From assembly GCF_907164915.1 (NCBI RefSeq), contig NC_061863.1, forward strand, positions 24,409,710 to 24,473,709: a stretch of 64,000 nucleotides of DNA. Reading direction: 5' to 3'. Under the pieces are notes generated by a model. That model was given only the letters and a program-made list of their open reading frames with translations. It was not told the origin of the DNA and searched no databases. The translations under genes were made by a program, and so were the position numbers. Each line of letters starts with the position of its first letter. Positions within the stretch are counted from its first letter, which is position 1. The stretch is from Impatiens glandulifera (Eukaryota; Streptophyta; Magnoliopsida; Ericales; Balsaminaceae). This document shows, piece by piece, positions 11,715-25,286 of the stretch.

Positions 11715-12440
11715 CCACTTCGAGACTAACTTTATCATCTCTAGATCGGTAGCGACTCTCCATCCGATGTCTTAACGAATAAGACCAACTGAATTTGCAC
11801 ACAACTTCAATTTCTCATTTGTCATAACTTCTGTCAGTATTTCAGCTGGATTCTCACTCGCATGAATCTTTTCAAGAGCAAACACTACATCTTCTAAAGT
11901 TTATCAGATTAAATGATAACAAACCTTTATTTGTTTCATCCTGCAATGATAAACCACATTATTTTCCAAATGAATGACACTCTAATTGTCGCATCGCAAC
12001 ACACTACCCTCGTAGTCTTGACCCAACACTCGCAAAAAAAGTTGCAACCATATTATCTCCTTAGCAGTCTTTGTCAAAACAACATACTCTACCTCACAAC
12101 TAGAAAGGGAAACAATCTTTTGCAATTTTGAAACCCAACTAATTACAGTACCTCCTAGAGTATAAACGTACTCTGTTGTGATTTTTTTACTATCAATATC
12201 ACCACCATTGTCAACATCAACATATCTTTCCAAACCCATATTAGAATTTCGAAAATACAAAGAGAGACCCATACTACCTCTTAAGTATCGTAGTATTCAC
12301 TTTGCTAATTCTCAATGTTGTCTACTCGGGTTGCTCATTAATCTCCTAACAACTCTCACTACATGTGCTATGTATGGTCGTGTGCAAACCATCACATACA
12401 TAATACAACCAATATCAGAGGCATACAAAATGGTGACTAT
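11715..12440 (-). pseudogene. Ty1/copia RNase H and C-terminus, decayed
   Basis: Minus-strand translation gives Y(V)DVDNGGDIDSKKITTEYV, then TVISWVSKLQKIVSLSSCEV and TAKEIIWLQLFL: the conserved run of copia RNase H, with the acidic D and the S-S-x-E-x-E region recognisable (12272-11982). Upstream, DIGCIMYVMVCTRPYIAHVV and LMSNPSRQH mark the RT-RNase H connection, with in-frame stops at the former W positions. Downstream, in another frame, FALEKIHASENPAEILTEV is the usual copia C-terminus before the LTR. Gag, protease, integrase and most of RT are absent. Confidence 0.85.
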
Positions 12441-12444
12441 GTAA

Positions 12445-13344
12445 TTTTATCATCATCTATTAAAGGCGACTGATCTTTAAATAGTCTAAAATGACTGGTT
12501 AAGGGGTAGTAACTGAGTTTGTAACCAAAACTTGTGCATGTCTAGAACCGAAAGAATAATTGGTTAAATAAAATTTTATACAACTAATTTTCAAAAGTCA
12601 AGACTTTATAAAGTAAATGCCGTTTTTAAAATGGGTACGAAGGATGAAGCGCGAAAGCCTTTTTCGAATATCACCAAACTTCGAACTAAAATGAAACTCT
12701 ATGAAAATATGTTTGTACACGTACATCTTTTATTGATTTAAAAAAATAAAATAGCGACTCAGTTTCAAATAAATAATCTTTTAAATTAATTTAACACAAA
12801 TTTTCAAAAACAATAAAAAAATAATTTGATTATAACAAATATGAAGATTATTTAAACTTCAACCCAAAGATGTCAGAAATTATTTAAAATCATTTAAAAT
12901 AATGTTTTATTTTAAAAAATAAACTTGACACGCAAACTGAGGTTGAAATTCTAGAACCTCAAGCTTTTTCGGGACCAAGGATTTTCCGGGGGTTACAACA
13001 TGATTTTTACAAAGTAAATCATAATGTTTCAAGCATCTTTGACCGAAGCAACTTAAACATTTATTTCCGGTTGCACATTTGAATCTCAAAATATCGGCGC
13101 ATTTGCCACTTTAGTTATTTGATTACAAAAATATAAATTAAATCTTTTATGATGGAATTGAACAATATATATCAAATTAATATAATGTATTAGACATAAA
13201 TTAATTAATTTATATATATGATATTATTGTTTTCTTAATTTTAGCTACACAGATCTTAATGATCTATTTATTCATAAAAGATTTGACTAATATGAATTTT
13301 TTTTATACTTCTCATTCTTTATCTTAATTACCTTAGTATGATAA
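12445..13344. other. Unidentified, probably repeat-derived stretch
   Basis: Contains phrases such as GAAGCGCGAAAGCC (about 12652) and AAATAGCGACTCAG (about 12751), reminiscent of noncoding parts of large LTR elements, but no LTR ends, PBS or coding motif. A 60-aa minus-strand frame at 12907-13089 has no supporting signal. The last 200 bp are AT-rich. Confidence 0.35.
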
Positions 13345-14952
13345 TGATAGGATCGGCGTAATCGATAGAGACGGGGTCTGGCTATTGATGACGGCTTCGG
13401 ATAAACGAGTTGATAAAAATCCTGTTAGGATTAATATCGCTTTTTATTCTACACAAACCTTGCAAACTCTTGAACGATTCAAGTACAGAAACGTTTGCTC
13501 AGGTTTGAAGCTAAAGACCAAAGAATGAGAAGATGAAAGAATGTAAATGACACAACATTTTGTTTATGGATGTTCGGAGCAAACTCTCCTACGTCACCCT
13601 TCTTCCTACCACCGGAAGGATTCACTATACTTTTCTTAGAATCTAATACAGTTGCACGGCTAGCTCACTATTGAACAGAACAGACTCTGTTCAACTTATA
13701 GTATATTGAAGAATATCACTCAGCTATACAATACTTTGATTCTATCTCTCTCTTGATGTACACACAGTAAGAAAGAAAGCAGTTCGTTCGTGTATTTTTT
13801 CAGTGTTCAGCAATTGTATCCTGCGATCGATCGTTCTTCCGTTGTCCTTGAAGATCTTTAAATAGAGAGCAGGTACCAACGGATGAATCTTCTATAATGA
13901 CACGTGGAAAACTTCCATTGGACCACCTCCATAGTACACAGGTACAACAGACTCTGAGCACCAGAATCGTGGCCATACCAATCTGGTAGTGCGCCAAATA
14001 ATTTTTTAGGATTTCCTGCAAAAACAAGTAGTGGGAAGAATATTTGCTTACGTGACATTAGTTAATTGGTTGCAACTGGTTGTCGTACTGCTCTGCAAGA
14101 AAAATGTGGAGCAGGAGTAGCATACAGCTAGTTGATCGTGGGTAGACGGATGCTAGCTTCAAGCAACTGCTTAAGCATGGCATTAGACGTTTTTCAATTA
14201 GAAGCCTCGTCTAATTGCATGATTCATTAGACCACCTGGTCTAATGGGATTAGATGACACGTCTAATTACGTTTCCCTTCAGACTAATCTGAATGAGTTA
14301 GACTGTATATCTAACTCTCGTCTGTTAGATTGCACGTCTAACTACGTTTGTTAGACTGCACGTCTAACCACGTTTTCCTTCAGACTAATCTGAAGGAGTT
14401 AGACTGCACGTCTAACTCTCGTCTATTAGACTGTACGTCTAACTATATCTGTTAAACTGCACGTCTAACTACGTATCTGTTAGACTACACGTCTAACTAC
14501 TTATCTGTTAGACTGCACGTCTAACTTCGTCTATTCTGCACGTCTAACTACGTATCTGTTAGACTATACGTCTAACTACGTATCTGTTAGACTGCACGTC
14601 TAACTACATATCTGTTAGACTACACGTCTAACTACGTATCTGTTAGACTGCACGTCTAACTACGTCTGTTAGACTGCACGTCTAACTACGTATCTATTAG
14701 ATTGCACGTCTAACTACGTATCTGTTAGACTGCACGTCTAACTATGTCTGTTAGACTGCACGTCTAACTCAATGCGTCTAATAGCCAATAAGTCTAATGA
14801 ACCTCATTCAGACTTAGTCTAATATAACATATTTTCGATACACCTGCACCAAAAACAATTAGACGACTTAGATTAAGTTTTATACCAACTTATCATCAAA
14901 ATTACACTAGTCAGAATACTTTGACCCTTAGTCAAAATAATTTGACCCAACA
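13345..14952 (-). mobile_element. Solo copia LTR with GATAA target duplication
   Basis: The 1608-bp block runs from TGATAGGATC to GACCCAACA on the plus strand; read on the minus strand it is TGTTGGGTC...GATCCTATCA. The 5 bp on each side are identical (GATAA at 13340-13344 and 14953-14957), the signature of LTR element insertion. There is no PBS or gag beside it, so it is a solo LTR left by LTR-LTR recombination. Related LTRs are at 38079 (inverted), 43050 and 45286. The minus strand carries CTATTTAAAG near 13856-13866 as a possible TATA box. Confidence 0.85.
14181..14795. repeat. Palindromic tandem array in LTR (copy A)
   Basis: Roughly twenty head-to-tail units of about 22-28 bp have the core TTAGACTGCACGTCTAA and a spacer such as CTACGTATCTG. 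Each core is an imperfect palindrome of TTAGAC and GTCTAA half-sites 5 bp apart. Variants include CAGACTAATCTGAAGG. The array lies about 0.3-0.9 kb upstream of the possible TATA box, in U3 of the LTR. Confidence 0.9.
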
Positions 14953-17900
14953 GATAAATACAACTATATTCACATATATAGTCAATATCTTAGAAACATA
15001 ATCGAATGAATAATATGTCATATATTATAAAATATATATATATATATATATAATTTCATATATAATTAAAAATACCTTTATAAAATACATAATAATTAAT
15101 TATAATATTAATTATTACAATTAATTAGAATATTGATAATTTATATTTAATCAAATATAAAACTAAATAATTATTATAAATAATTATTCAAGTCATCAAT
15201 TATCCGTTTTTCAATTAATTAGATGACTTTTTAAGTTTTATAAAAAAATCCGAGTCAATTAAAATACACATACTTTTGTGATAAATTTCAAAATTATCTA
15301 TTAAAACAAAATAGATATATAACAAATCTTTATTCATATATATATATATGTATACAAATTGCTAGATAATTATACTTATTATGAATGAAAATGAACATCA
15401 TATAATTAACTAATATGCACGATATATATAAATAATCATTTAAAAACATAATCAAATAAAATATAACTATAAATGTATTTCATGTCTTAATCGAAGCATT
15501 TACATTTTCATGTTTTGAACAATAATCGACTTGAAACGACTATGTATGCTCAAAATAAATCTATGTAGATTGTTTCCACCGAAACAATTCTTACGAAGTC
15601 AATTTTGACTAACATAGTAGTATCTATTTAAATGAATGAATAGAATAAGTTCTAACGTAACCATTTTTTTGATAATCTCTTTATACATATGACCTTCATT
15701 CCCTATCATCTAATAATTAATCACATAATTTTTATAGAAAAAATTAAAATGCTTCAAATATTAATGAAAGCATCATTTTGAAAAATTAAATTTCTACATA
15801 ATAAATCGTTAGCATCCCCAATTCATTTCATAATTTCTATATAAGAAATTATAATGATTTCAACATGATTAATGTCATTTTGAAAAATAAATATTTCTAA
15901 ATAAAAATTATGACTACCCCATTCATCTCCAATATCAATGACTAAAGTCATTTTAAGGAGTTTGATTCTATAAAGAAATCATTGACTACCCAATTCATCT
16001 AATAATTTTTTCACAAAAAAATAGAATGGTTCCAATATGAATGACTAAAGTCATTTTATCACATCAGATTTCTACAAAAGAACTCATTGGCTAAATAGGA
16101 TTCAAACAGGGGATCTGCCTTGAACCATGCACCATTGCATCTGAACTTCGAACCAATGCGTCAACATTCTCTTTCATTGTTGTATCGTTGTTTATGACAT
16201 TCTGTCTTCTTTCGAATAAAACTTATTCTTCATATTTTCTTCTATAACTCAACTCTTTTTCCTAAAACATAAGAAATAAGGACTTTCGGCGGCACAAACT
16301 ATTAAATAGCGAAGCACTCAAAACTGTTTTAAGATTATTAGATATATTGTCTTTAAGTTACAAAATATATATATATACATATGATGTTACAAATAAAATA
16401 ATTAAATACAATATATATGAAAAACAATATCACCCAATAAGTGGTTGATTCGAGGCATATGCTTAACATATTTCACTTAAAACAGTTTCATCATCTCCTG
16501 TTTGTGCTGAAGATTATCGTAGATGACTGTCTCTTAGGATGTAATGAATCTATTATGATTCTGCAATGGAACCACTACACATCTAACTTGACCACCTTAC
16601 CTTGATTTCCTTTTCATTACCCTTTACATTTTTTCTTCATTAGAAAAGACACGTTATATAATTTTTAAAATTGCTAATAAATTTATACAATAATCTCATT
16701 AATGTTACAATCACAATTAACAAAATTAAATATATTTAATTTGATAATGTTTCTTCAAGCCATTAAATATTAATTACATAAATAAAAATTTAAATTAATT
16801 AATTTAAATTATAAATTTGCATCAAATTTATCTCTTTTGAATTTTGTTTCAATTTTATTTGATTTTATATACTCAAATTATCATTTCCATATTCATTAAA
16901 ATTTTTTATGATTTAGTTTAGAATTTCAATAAACATTTACTTCATTTTTTTAAAACAAACCCAACCCATCACAAAAGATGATAACTCAAAATAAAACATA
17001 AATAACTGGTATCAACAAATTAAAAGATTATCAATATCAATCATTAAAACATGATTTCTTGAGAATGGTCTTCTATTATTGAATATATTTACAATGTAAG
17101 ACAGACCAACAAAGATTTATAGGGTAGAAAACAAATATCTTATTTAAAATTTCATAGGAAACAAAGATGAGAAGAAAATAATAGGTAGGAGTTAAATAAC
17201 GACAATAAAAACAAATATTCCAGAAATAAAAGATTTTAAATTTAAAAGGAACATAAAATACTTTATGCATTAAAATTATAATACATCAATCTAATTTCCT
17301 AAAAAAAATACCAATTGTTCTTAGAACTATAACTCAATTAAACATGATTTAGTTCACCAATTATTCAATTCCAAAACTAAGCTCAAATATTATATCAAGC
17401 ATTTAACATACATTTAAATCAATAAGCAGATTAAATAACACGTTTAAACTCAAAATCAACCCATTTAATTTTGTTTCATCAAGATGTTATACATTATAAA
17501 TCATTTCAAAACAATTAAGTTACATTGATCAATCCATATACTAAGAAACTAGTTCCTGAAGTTTCTTCTAATAAGATCTTAATTCACAAGAAGAAAATCT
17601 TGTATTGGAGACAAAACAATAAGTTAATATTCACTTCTTTTGTTAAATTTATCTTAATGTCTTAATTATTATTTCAATATGTGAGCATTTATAACCAATC
17701 ATCATCTAACATTTTGATAGTTGTATCCTACTCATATTATATTTATCATTGACCATATTACATAGTTAATGTGAAGTTGGATAGTTATAATTCTTGAGAT
17801 ACATTAAGAAATAACTTGAACAAAGTAATCAAGAATATTAAGAGAGATAAATAATCTAAAGCTGTAGACATTTCAAGGTTTGTTGAATAATACATTATTA

Positions 17901-20362
17901 CACAAAGACCATATGTTAGAGAGCAAGCTTGATTAATATTTTACTATGTTTGGAAATAATATAAAGTAAATTAAAAATAAATGTTTTTTATGACCAAAAA
18001 CCTAACCTGTAAAATTATTTTAGAATTAGTTTTCAAGATATGTCATCAAACACAAGTTCAAATAGGATTTAGAACAAAAGAAAAATTGAGATTTTGTTAT
18101 TACTAACTCGCTAGGACTATTGTCATCCAATATTTGCAAGAGTTTTTAGAAACATGATCAAAGTGTTTACACTACTCTTTTAATAAGAATTTTTAGACAC
18201 ATGATAGTTTTAATTATAACTAGAATTAATTAATTGATTTTGACTAATTTAATTAATTTGTACAAATAATTAATAAAATTCAAACTTCTCAACATAATAT
18301 CATAAAATATTAAATTTTTTTAATAAAGAATTAATTCTTGTTAATTTATATAAAGAGTTACTGAGTAATAATAAGTAATTTTCAGATAAAACAGATAGAC
18401 TCTAAAAAATGAAATTTTTAATGTTAAATAGGATAAATTATAAAGAACAAAATTTTAATGGAAATAATCCAAAACTCACATTTGTTTTTGAGTTATTTAA
18501 AAGACGAACTCATTTTAATTTTATAACAATGAGCGATAAAGAGAAAAAAAATGAGCAATAATAATCCAGCAAGGTCGGAAGAATCTCGACCCAAAATATT
18601 GAGTGACAATGAAATTTGTTTTTACTCAAGAGTTGGTAAGTAACATCGAAAAAATTAATGTCAAACAATAACTTATTTTGACTATCTATATATTGTTAAA
18701 ATATTGATATATATATATAAAAATAATAATGAAAGAATAATGTAAGAGACATCCAAATAAATTATTAATTAAAAAAAAACTATTTATTTAATAAATATAA
18801 CTCAATTCATTAGGGAGCTTAAGTGGGGTGGATGCCTAAAAAAACTAAAATCAAGAATTAGATTCCACTCATAACACGTAGATCAGTAAATAAAGAGTGA
18901 TATAAAATTTCTAAATTAAAAAAAAAACTCCAAATCTTACATCATTTCCTTTATTGTAAAAAAAACTTAGAAAATGGAGAATATAAGCGATAGACGATTC
19001 TGTCTCGTCGAATTAAACTCAATACCAACTCAAATTTGAGTGCTCTAAAAATTACACAAAAATGAAAAATAAAAATTAATTATTTAAAATTTTAATTATT
19101 TGATTTATTATAATGTCTTTTAAATTTAAAATATAAATTTTATAAAAATAGAGTGTATATATTTTATTTGATAAATTAATCATTAAATCATTAAAAAATA
19201 TATAGTAAATGAGTTTTTAATTAAAAATAAATTTAATAAAACTCGATCATCAAACGAGTTCTAAAATAAATAAATAAATAAGCATTTTTTAAATATAATT
19301 TTAATCTTTAAAATATAACCATATAAAATAAAATTAATTTAAAAATTCAATAATAAATATTTGAAGTTAAAAACTTTAATATTATTTTAATTAATATTAT
19401 ATATTATAATTTTAAAATAAAAAATAATATAATTATAAATTAGATTGCATGTTATTACTGGAAATATTCCAAATATTATCATTTCAATTTATTAAATCCT
19501 AACTTTATACATATACATATAATTTTATTATAATATATATATACATGTATTCACATCATCTCAATTAAATTTTTAATAATTATTTCGTATATATCTCTTT
19601 TTAATAGAAATAATAATAATTATTTTTTTTTGTCAAATAAAATATTAATTTAGAAAAACTTTTTGAAATATTATTTAATAATAACTGAAAAGTATTAAGT
19701 ATTATTTAAATATGTAATTTTAATCATTTAAAATAAAATATTAAAATTAATATAATAAATGGTCATCTGATGCTTTTATCAAATGGAAAAATATTATTTT
19801 AATATATTATTTTTGTTTTTTTTTAATTTATAATATTTTAAATGAAATAATATTTAAAGACATTTTAAACATATTTTTATTAAGAATTGAAAATTATTTT
19901 TGAGTTTTGCACAATCTAAGTAGTAAAAGTTGAATACGGTGATTAAAAAATATGTAATTTAAAAAAATATTTTAAAATTTTTGAAAAAAGATAATTATTT
20001 TAATTTATTTTTAAAAAAATCTGTATAACAACATAATTTTTGTGTACGTCAATCAATTTTAACGTATTTATATTTTATATTGAGTATTTTTTCAAGATAT
20101 ATTTTATAAAATGTCAATACGGTTTGAATGTTTTAAAAGACATGTAATATATAGAAATAATTAGAAAAATAAAAAAAAATCAAAATTTCATTTTGTTTTA
20201 CAAATGTGATAAATTAATTAAGAAAAGTAAACTAATAAATTAAAGTAGACTTCATTTAAAAAAAATGTTTATTTCAAGTTCCATATAGAATAGTTTAAAA
20301 TTTGAACAGATTTAATATAAACTATCCAAGTTTGAGCCTTAGACTTAAATAACAATTGATCC

Positions 20363-20366
<4 letters not shown>
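14953..20366. other. AT-rich DNA of duplication copy A
   Basis: About 5.4 kb with very low GC. It holds short TA runs (about 15036, 15337), and a slightly less AT-rich pocket at about 16080-16660 that stays well conserved in copy B, but no readable protein motif. Minus-strand frames near 17076-17270 are Phe/Tyr-rich products of base composition. One candidate exon is listed separately. Confidence 0.6.
18551..18635 (+). other. Candidate short first exon, shared by both duplicates
   Basis: An ATG opens 28 codons beginning MSNNNPARSEESRPK and ending in FYSRVG, followed by a canonical donor G|GTAAGT at 18636. The same 85-bp frame and donor are intact in copy B (53407-53491), while upstream in-frame sequence differs by an indel. 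No downstream exon or protein family was recognised, so it may be chance. Confidence 0.2.

Positions 20367-20433
<67 letters not shown>
20367..20433 (+). repeat. (AAT)n microsatellite, expanded in copy A
   Basis: About 22 AAT units in a row. The corresponding place in copy B (about 57938-57955) has only about six. Confidence 0.95.
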
Positions 20434-20435
<2 letters not shown>

Positions 20436-21699
20436 CTTAATTTGAATTTACTTAATTTATCGGGTCAAGAACAATGATTACCTATATGAGGGTAAATTGA
20501 TACTTGGATATAATTGTGGGTTGACCTACCCATAAATTATCTTAATCGATTTTTGAATTAATTAAAATTTAATTTTTTTAAATAAAACTAAAATGGTAAA
20601 ATAAATCAACTAGATTTATTAATTATTTTATATTAACGTGGTTTTATTTGTTTTTCTAGAAATTAAAAAAATAAATGTGGCATTGATAGCACGAAATGCA
20701 CAAACGCGACAGGGACGACACGTTTAGCATGGACATCATGAATAACACGAAGAATGTAGATGAGTGAAATTTGGACGATATAAATTGTTTTGTTTTTTTT
20801 GAAAGCTAACAAAAATCATAATGGTCTTAAGGGCCCTTAAAAGTGACCACGACATAGATGACACATATGACACAAATTTAGAATGGGCCTTTAAAGCCTC
20901 TACTTGTAGATATAGGGATTTTTAGGTCAAGATAGAGCAAAAAAAAAAAAGTAAGAAGGAGACTTAACAAACAAGCAAGAGAAGAAGAATGTTCCATTCA
21001 TGTTCATTCGAAGGTATTTTGTTTTGAGTGTTTGTGAGTAGAGTGAACTAGGCTGTGTTCTGAAGATATTAGGAGTTGCCTTTAAGTATCCTAGAGTGTT
21101 TTTTCATCGACCAATTCTACCTTAATTCGAATTATTCATAAATATTAGTTTGCAACTTTTTGAGTTTTATGTTTCTCTTATTATGTATTCTTCTTCTATT
21201 TGATTATCTAATTCTATTCACTATAATTGACAAACCCCTAAATTCAATTTTAAATCATTAAAATCATAGGTTGTTGTTCTTGAGATCTTTCAGATCAACA
21301 ACCATAGTATGATCACAACATGATGTAGAATGGATTAAAATCATTTGTAAAAAGTTTGATAATCTTTGATATATGTTATTTCAAAATTTCAGAAACTTGT
21401 CCTGTTCAGTTTTTTGTTTGTATTTAGTTTAGGAATAAATTAGATTGTCAATTGTTTCTACATGTCAATTTTGTAGTTTATGTGGATCCTTGGGCAGAAA
21501 ATCTAAGATAAACATTTGATGATAAGTTGTGACAAATGTTGACAAGTGAATAAACTCCTATGATGAATCATATTTATTTAATTGTGACTTATAATTGTTA
21601 CTTATGACAAGTTTGGATGGTTGATCACTTTGCAGTTTATATTCTTAACTACTACCATACTTTTTGGTTACATTACATACATGCATTAGCTATTAGTAT
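20434..21699. other. Noncoding segment with promoter-like and repeat pieces
   Basis: 20434-20540 is a diverged member of the tandem repeat family at 24951-25810 (GTGGGTTGACC..CCCATAAA). From about 20680 there is a less AT-rich piece (CGCGACAGGGACGACACG, then GACGATATAAATTG, a TATA-like box, then purine-rich sequence to 20990) that looks like a former transcription start or the end of an LTR. No coding motif was seen. It is conserved in copy B (about 58195-59210). Confidence 0.4.
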
Positions 21700-24064
21700 T
21701 TAGTTCCATAGGCGTTTTTTAATTCTCGAAACACCTAAATATATCGAGGAGGTCTAATTTCATATATGGGCTTATCTACAACAATATTATATTATCATGC
21801 AAGCGGTGAAGTATCTGACAACTCTGGTATAGTTAATAGTAGTGTTGTAGGTTTAAATTCTGATATGCTCTCAAACTCCACCTTCTTATTAAATTTTTGC
21901 TGAATTTTTTTCGAAAAGATATAGAGGATGTATTATTTAACATAGGTGTTTCAACGAAAGTAACATCTCGACTAATAATTACATTTCTAGTTTCTGGACA
22001 CCATAGCTTGTACCCCTTTACACCAAATTTATAACCGATGAAAATACACTACACAAATCGAGCTTCCAATTTTTCTTCATCAACATGAGCATACGCCGAA
22101 TAAATAAAAACTTTCAAATCAGAATAACTAGAAGGAATACCATACTTCTTGTAGAGTCTGTTTATTAATTTTTTTTGACGGAGAACGGTTGACGAGGAAT
22201 AATGCTAAAGTTGAAGCTTCAGCCCAAAAAGACTTTGATAAATCGACATTAAGGAGCATACAACGCACCTTCTTCATCAAAGTTCTATTCATTCTCTCTG
22301 CCACACCATTCTGTTGTGGATTCTTAGACATTGTGTGGTGCCTTACGATTCCTTCAGTTCTGCATAAAGAATTAAAATTTTCAGAACAGAACTCCAAACC
22401 ATTATTAGTACGCAAATGTTTTATTGGTTTTCCTGTCTATTTCTCAATCATAGTCTTCCACTCCTTAAACTTAGTGAACACATCACTCTTTTGCTTAAAG
22501 AAGAAAGCCCAAACTTTTCTTGATAAAACGTCGATAATCGTCAGCATATAATAATCACCTCCAATAGAATGCACCTAGACGGTCCCCATAGATCAGAGTG
22601 AATATAATCAAGTGCTCCTTCAATATTGTGGATACCTTTAGAGAATCTGACTCTTTTCTGTTTGCCAAGAACATAATGCTCACAAAACTTTGATTTGGTA
22701 ATATTTGGTCCATCAAGAAGTCCTTGTTTGCTTAATTCAGTCATTCCATTTTCACTCATATGACCAAGTCGCATATGCCACAATTTTGTGACATCATCAG
22801 ATAACGAGGAGGTAGCAACATCAAAATCGCCTACAACTGTGGAGTTTTTAAGAACATATAACATGTCAAGTTTTCTTTCATCTTTCATCACGACATGAAC
22901 ATCTCTACTAACCTTCATAACTCCACCTTCAATAGTGTACTTGTAACATTTTAAATTGAGGGTACTAAGAGAAGTAAGTTTTTTCTAAAAATCAGGAACA
23001 TGTCTCACATCATCAAGTGTTTGAACAACTCCATCAAACATCTTGATTTTTATTGTTCCTATACCCACAACATTGCATGATGAATTGTCTCCCATTATTA
23101 CAACACTTTTGGAAACTGTATCATATATTGAAAACCAGTCCCGATTGGGACACATGATACGCACAGCCAGAATCGAGTATCCAACCATCTTGCGACCTTG
23201 CATCGCAAATAGAATCTATGAGGAGTTCACTGTCTTTGGCGTCAGCAATACTGGTTTCATCGCAAGTTTCCGTCTGCTTGTTAGTTAGAATATAATCATC
23301 TTTCATAACTTTATTTTTTATAGCTTCCAACACTTAGATTTTTATGTGGCCTCCTTTCTTGTAGTAATTGGAAGTCTACCAATGTTTTCTTGAATTTGAT
23401 CCATTTGCTTGATAACATTTTGAACCATTTTCTTGGGTTCTTCCTCGAGCAGTAAGACCCTTTGCTGGACAATTAGAATGACTAATAAGATATTTCATTT
23501 TCTCATTAGATAATAATGCATCATAAATATCTATAGTAGTGACAACATCATAACTGAATAGAATAGTATCTCAAAACGTGATATAAGATGGGGCAACGAA
23601 CACAAAAGATTTAGGCTAAATCTTCATTGTCACACTTGACTTCCAAGGTTTCCAAATCAGAAATTGTTTCTTTAAATGCCGATATATGCTCTTGTAGAGG
23701 CGTACCGTACCTTTTGACATACAATGAAAATATAATCGCGGCTTCAGATGCCGTTTACTAGTAAGATTTGTTTTCATACATAGTTGTTCCAACTTCAACC
23801 ATAACTCAGCAGTACTAGTCTCCTTCAAAACATCTTGTAGAATATTGTTCGATAAATTTAGATGTATATGAGACAATGCCTTACGATCCCTTATCTTTTT
23901 CTCTTCTACTGTCATGAATTGTGCATCTTATCAAACCCTAGTAGAGTTTTGTCTAAATCCATATGAGTGAGAGAACCTCAAAGCTCCAATAAAAATCTAG
24001 TGTTCGTACTTCATACTTGACAACTCCAAAAATAGTTATAGTCCTAGAATAAAAAAAGCTCAAA
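21700..24064 (-). pseudogene. Copia gag-protease-integrase remnant (copy A)
   Basis: On the minus strand, in order: a gag (UBN2-type) segment (23915-23616; KALSHIHLNLSNNIL, ETSTAELWLKLEQL), a damaged zinc knuckle, protease DGWILDSGCAYH (near 23170), the integrase zinc region LWHMRLGHMSENGM with CEHYVLGK (second cysteine replaced), and the integrase core. The second catalytic Asp is replaced: RTNNGLEF instead of RTDNG; the Glu in QQNGVAERMNRTL remains. A 2-bp deletion after CAYH shifts the protease frame here but not in copy B. The linker KGYKLW region follows to about 21950. Reverse transcriptase and RNase H are missing. Many stops are shared with copy B, so the element was dead before duplication. 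Confidence 0.9.
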
Positions 24065-24076
24065 GCTCTAATACCA
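24065..24076 (-). other. Primer binding site (tRNA-iMet) of the copia remnant
   Basis: On the minus strand TGGTATTAGAGC, complementary to the 3' end of initiator tRNA-Met as in most plant copia elements. It lies 2 bp from the LTR edge and defines this LTR as the 5' one. Confidence 0.85.
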
Positions 24077-24078
24077 AT

Positions 24079-24475
24079 TGTTGAAAAAACATGATATGAA
24101 TCTGAGACTAATTGAGATAAAGAAGAGATAAAGTATCAACCAAGAAAGCATGATAAATAACATAAGATTTACGTGGAAATCCATGACGGGAAAAATCAAA
24201 GACTGAGGAGGAAAAATTCACTATGGGTAAAGTGAAAGATTACAACTTAAAGAGAGAAGAATAATTATGACAAATATTCTGTGTGTGAATGTTGTGTATA
24301 CAACTCTAACTAAGACCATATATTTATAGGTAACATAATTAGTCCTAGTGGGCCCAATATCAAACAGTTAGGATTTTATATTTTATTACATTATATAATA
24401 TTGTATTATATTATTATATCGTTAGCCTAGGTTTAGGCCCCGATCAAAACTAATTTGGGTCACCATAATCTAACA
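24079..24475 (-). mobile_element. 5' LTR of the copia remnant (copy A)
   Basis: A 397-bp block reads TGTTAGATTATGG...TTTTCAACA on the minus strand. It contains CCTATAAATATATGG as TATA box (about 24316-24331). No 3' LTR of this family is in the copy. The copy B homologue at 61584-61985 is 402 bp and differs mainly by a 5-bp AT insertion. Confidence 0.85.
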
Positions 24476-24580
24476 CCCGCAAACACACTTAATCATTTAA
24501 CTAGGCGCATAACTTGGTACCTGACGTGCTCGAACCCAGGGCCTCATAAGAAGGCTTGAGATATCCACATCTTGTTGCCG

Positions 24581-24719
24581 CTAGACGCCCAGTGATAAGT
24601 GTCGACTTAAGAGACCAAAAAGTCACGGATTCGATTCAATCTGAAAACGTTTTGAGTTTAAGTGGAGGACCATGACTGTGGGATAATAATGCTAGTTCTT
24701 CTTTAATTCAAAAAAAAAG
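24581..24719 (+). mobile_element. SINE-like element
   Basis: A tRNA-like head has an A-box-like GCCCAGTGATAAGT and, about 40 bp later, a B-box-like GGATTCGATTC. A GTTTAAGTGGAGGACCATG body follows and a tail of nine A residues. Size and layout fit a plant SINE. A second tRNA-like phrase on the minus strand (CTGGGTTCGAGCACG) lies just to the left. Target duplications were not resolved. It is conserved at 62081-62230 in copy B. Confidence 0.5.
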
Positions 24720-24950
24720 TTTTAACTAAAGCTAAGAATAAATTATGAGCTTGCTTCTAGGCTTATAATGATATGATAATAGGAAAATATTTGAGATGAA
24801 ACAAATATAAATGCACCTAGGGAATATTTGAATAATTTGAAAACCAAAAACGAATTTCAAAACTAAAAATTATTTTCTTATTAAACAATTATTTTATTTT
24901 ATTAATATAAAACAATCAACTTTTTGAATATCTATATATATATATATAAT

Positions 24951-25240
24951 GATGCTTAATTTTTAAAGTGTCCGGATTGCCGGGTCGAGAGTTGTTGTTA
25001 ATTTGGATATATATGTGAGAGTAAATGGATACTTAGTTCGGACTATGGGTTGACCCGCCCATAAACTTAAAACGGTTACAAATAAAATAAAAAATGTTTT
25101 ATGTATGTTTCGAACTTGCAACATAACAAAACAAGTACAACCCTTTAATCAACTAGGTTAATAACACTTTATTTTTTAAATTCAACACAAATTAGATAAA
25201 TGTGGGACATTTTAACAATATAAGTTCAAAATTTTAACTA

Positions 25241-25286
<46 letters not shown>

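Noticed and set aside
12907..13089. 60-aa minus-strand frame with several cysteines
   Set aside because: There is no signal sequence, no splice or TATA support and no regular cysteine pattern. It lies in probable repeat-derived DNA.
14181..14795. CRISPR-like appearance of the regular TTAGAC/GTCTAA repeats
   Set aside because: The spacers are short, mostly the same sequence and not unique. The array lies inside a plant LTR and there are no cas genes.
17076..17270. Phe/Tyr-rich minus-strand frame present in both duplicates (also 50006-50200)
   Set aside because: The composition follows from AT-rich DNA. Conservation is explained by the duplication, and the two copies differ by indels.
22189..22551. 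A 120-aa plus-strand frame (also 59705-60055)
   Set aside because: It is antisense to the copia integrase, whose motifs read clearly on the minus strand.
24520..24560. Possible tRNA gene from the GGTTCGA-like box
   Set aside because: No acceptor stem or cloverleaf could be drawn. A SINE-like origin fits better.
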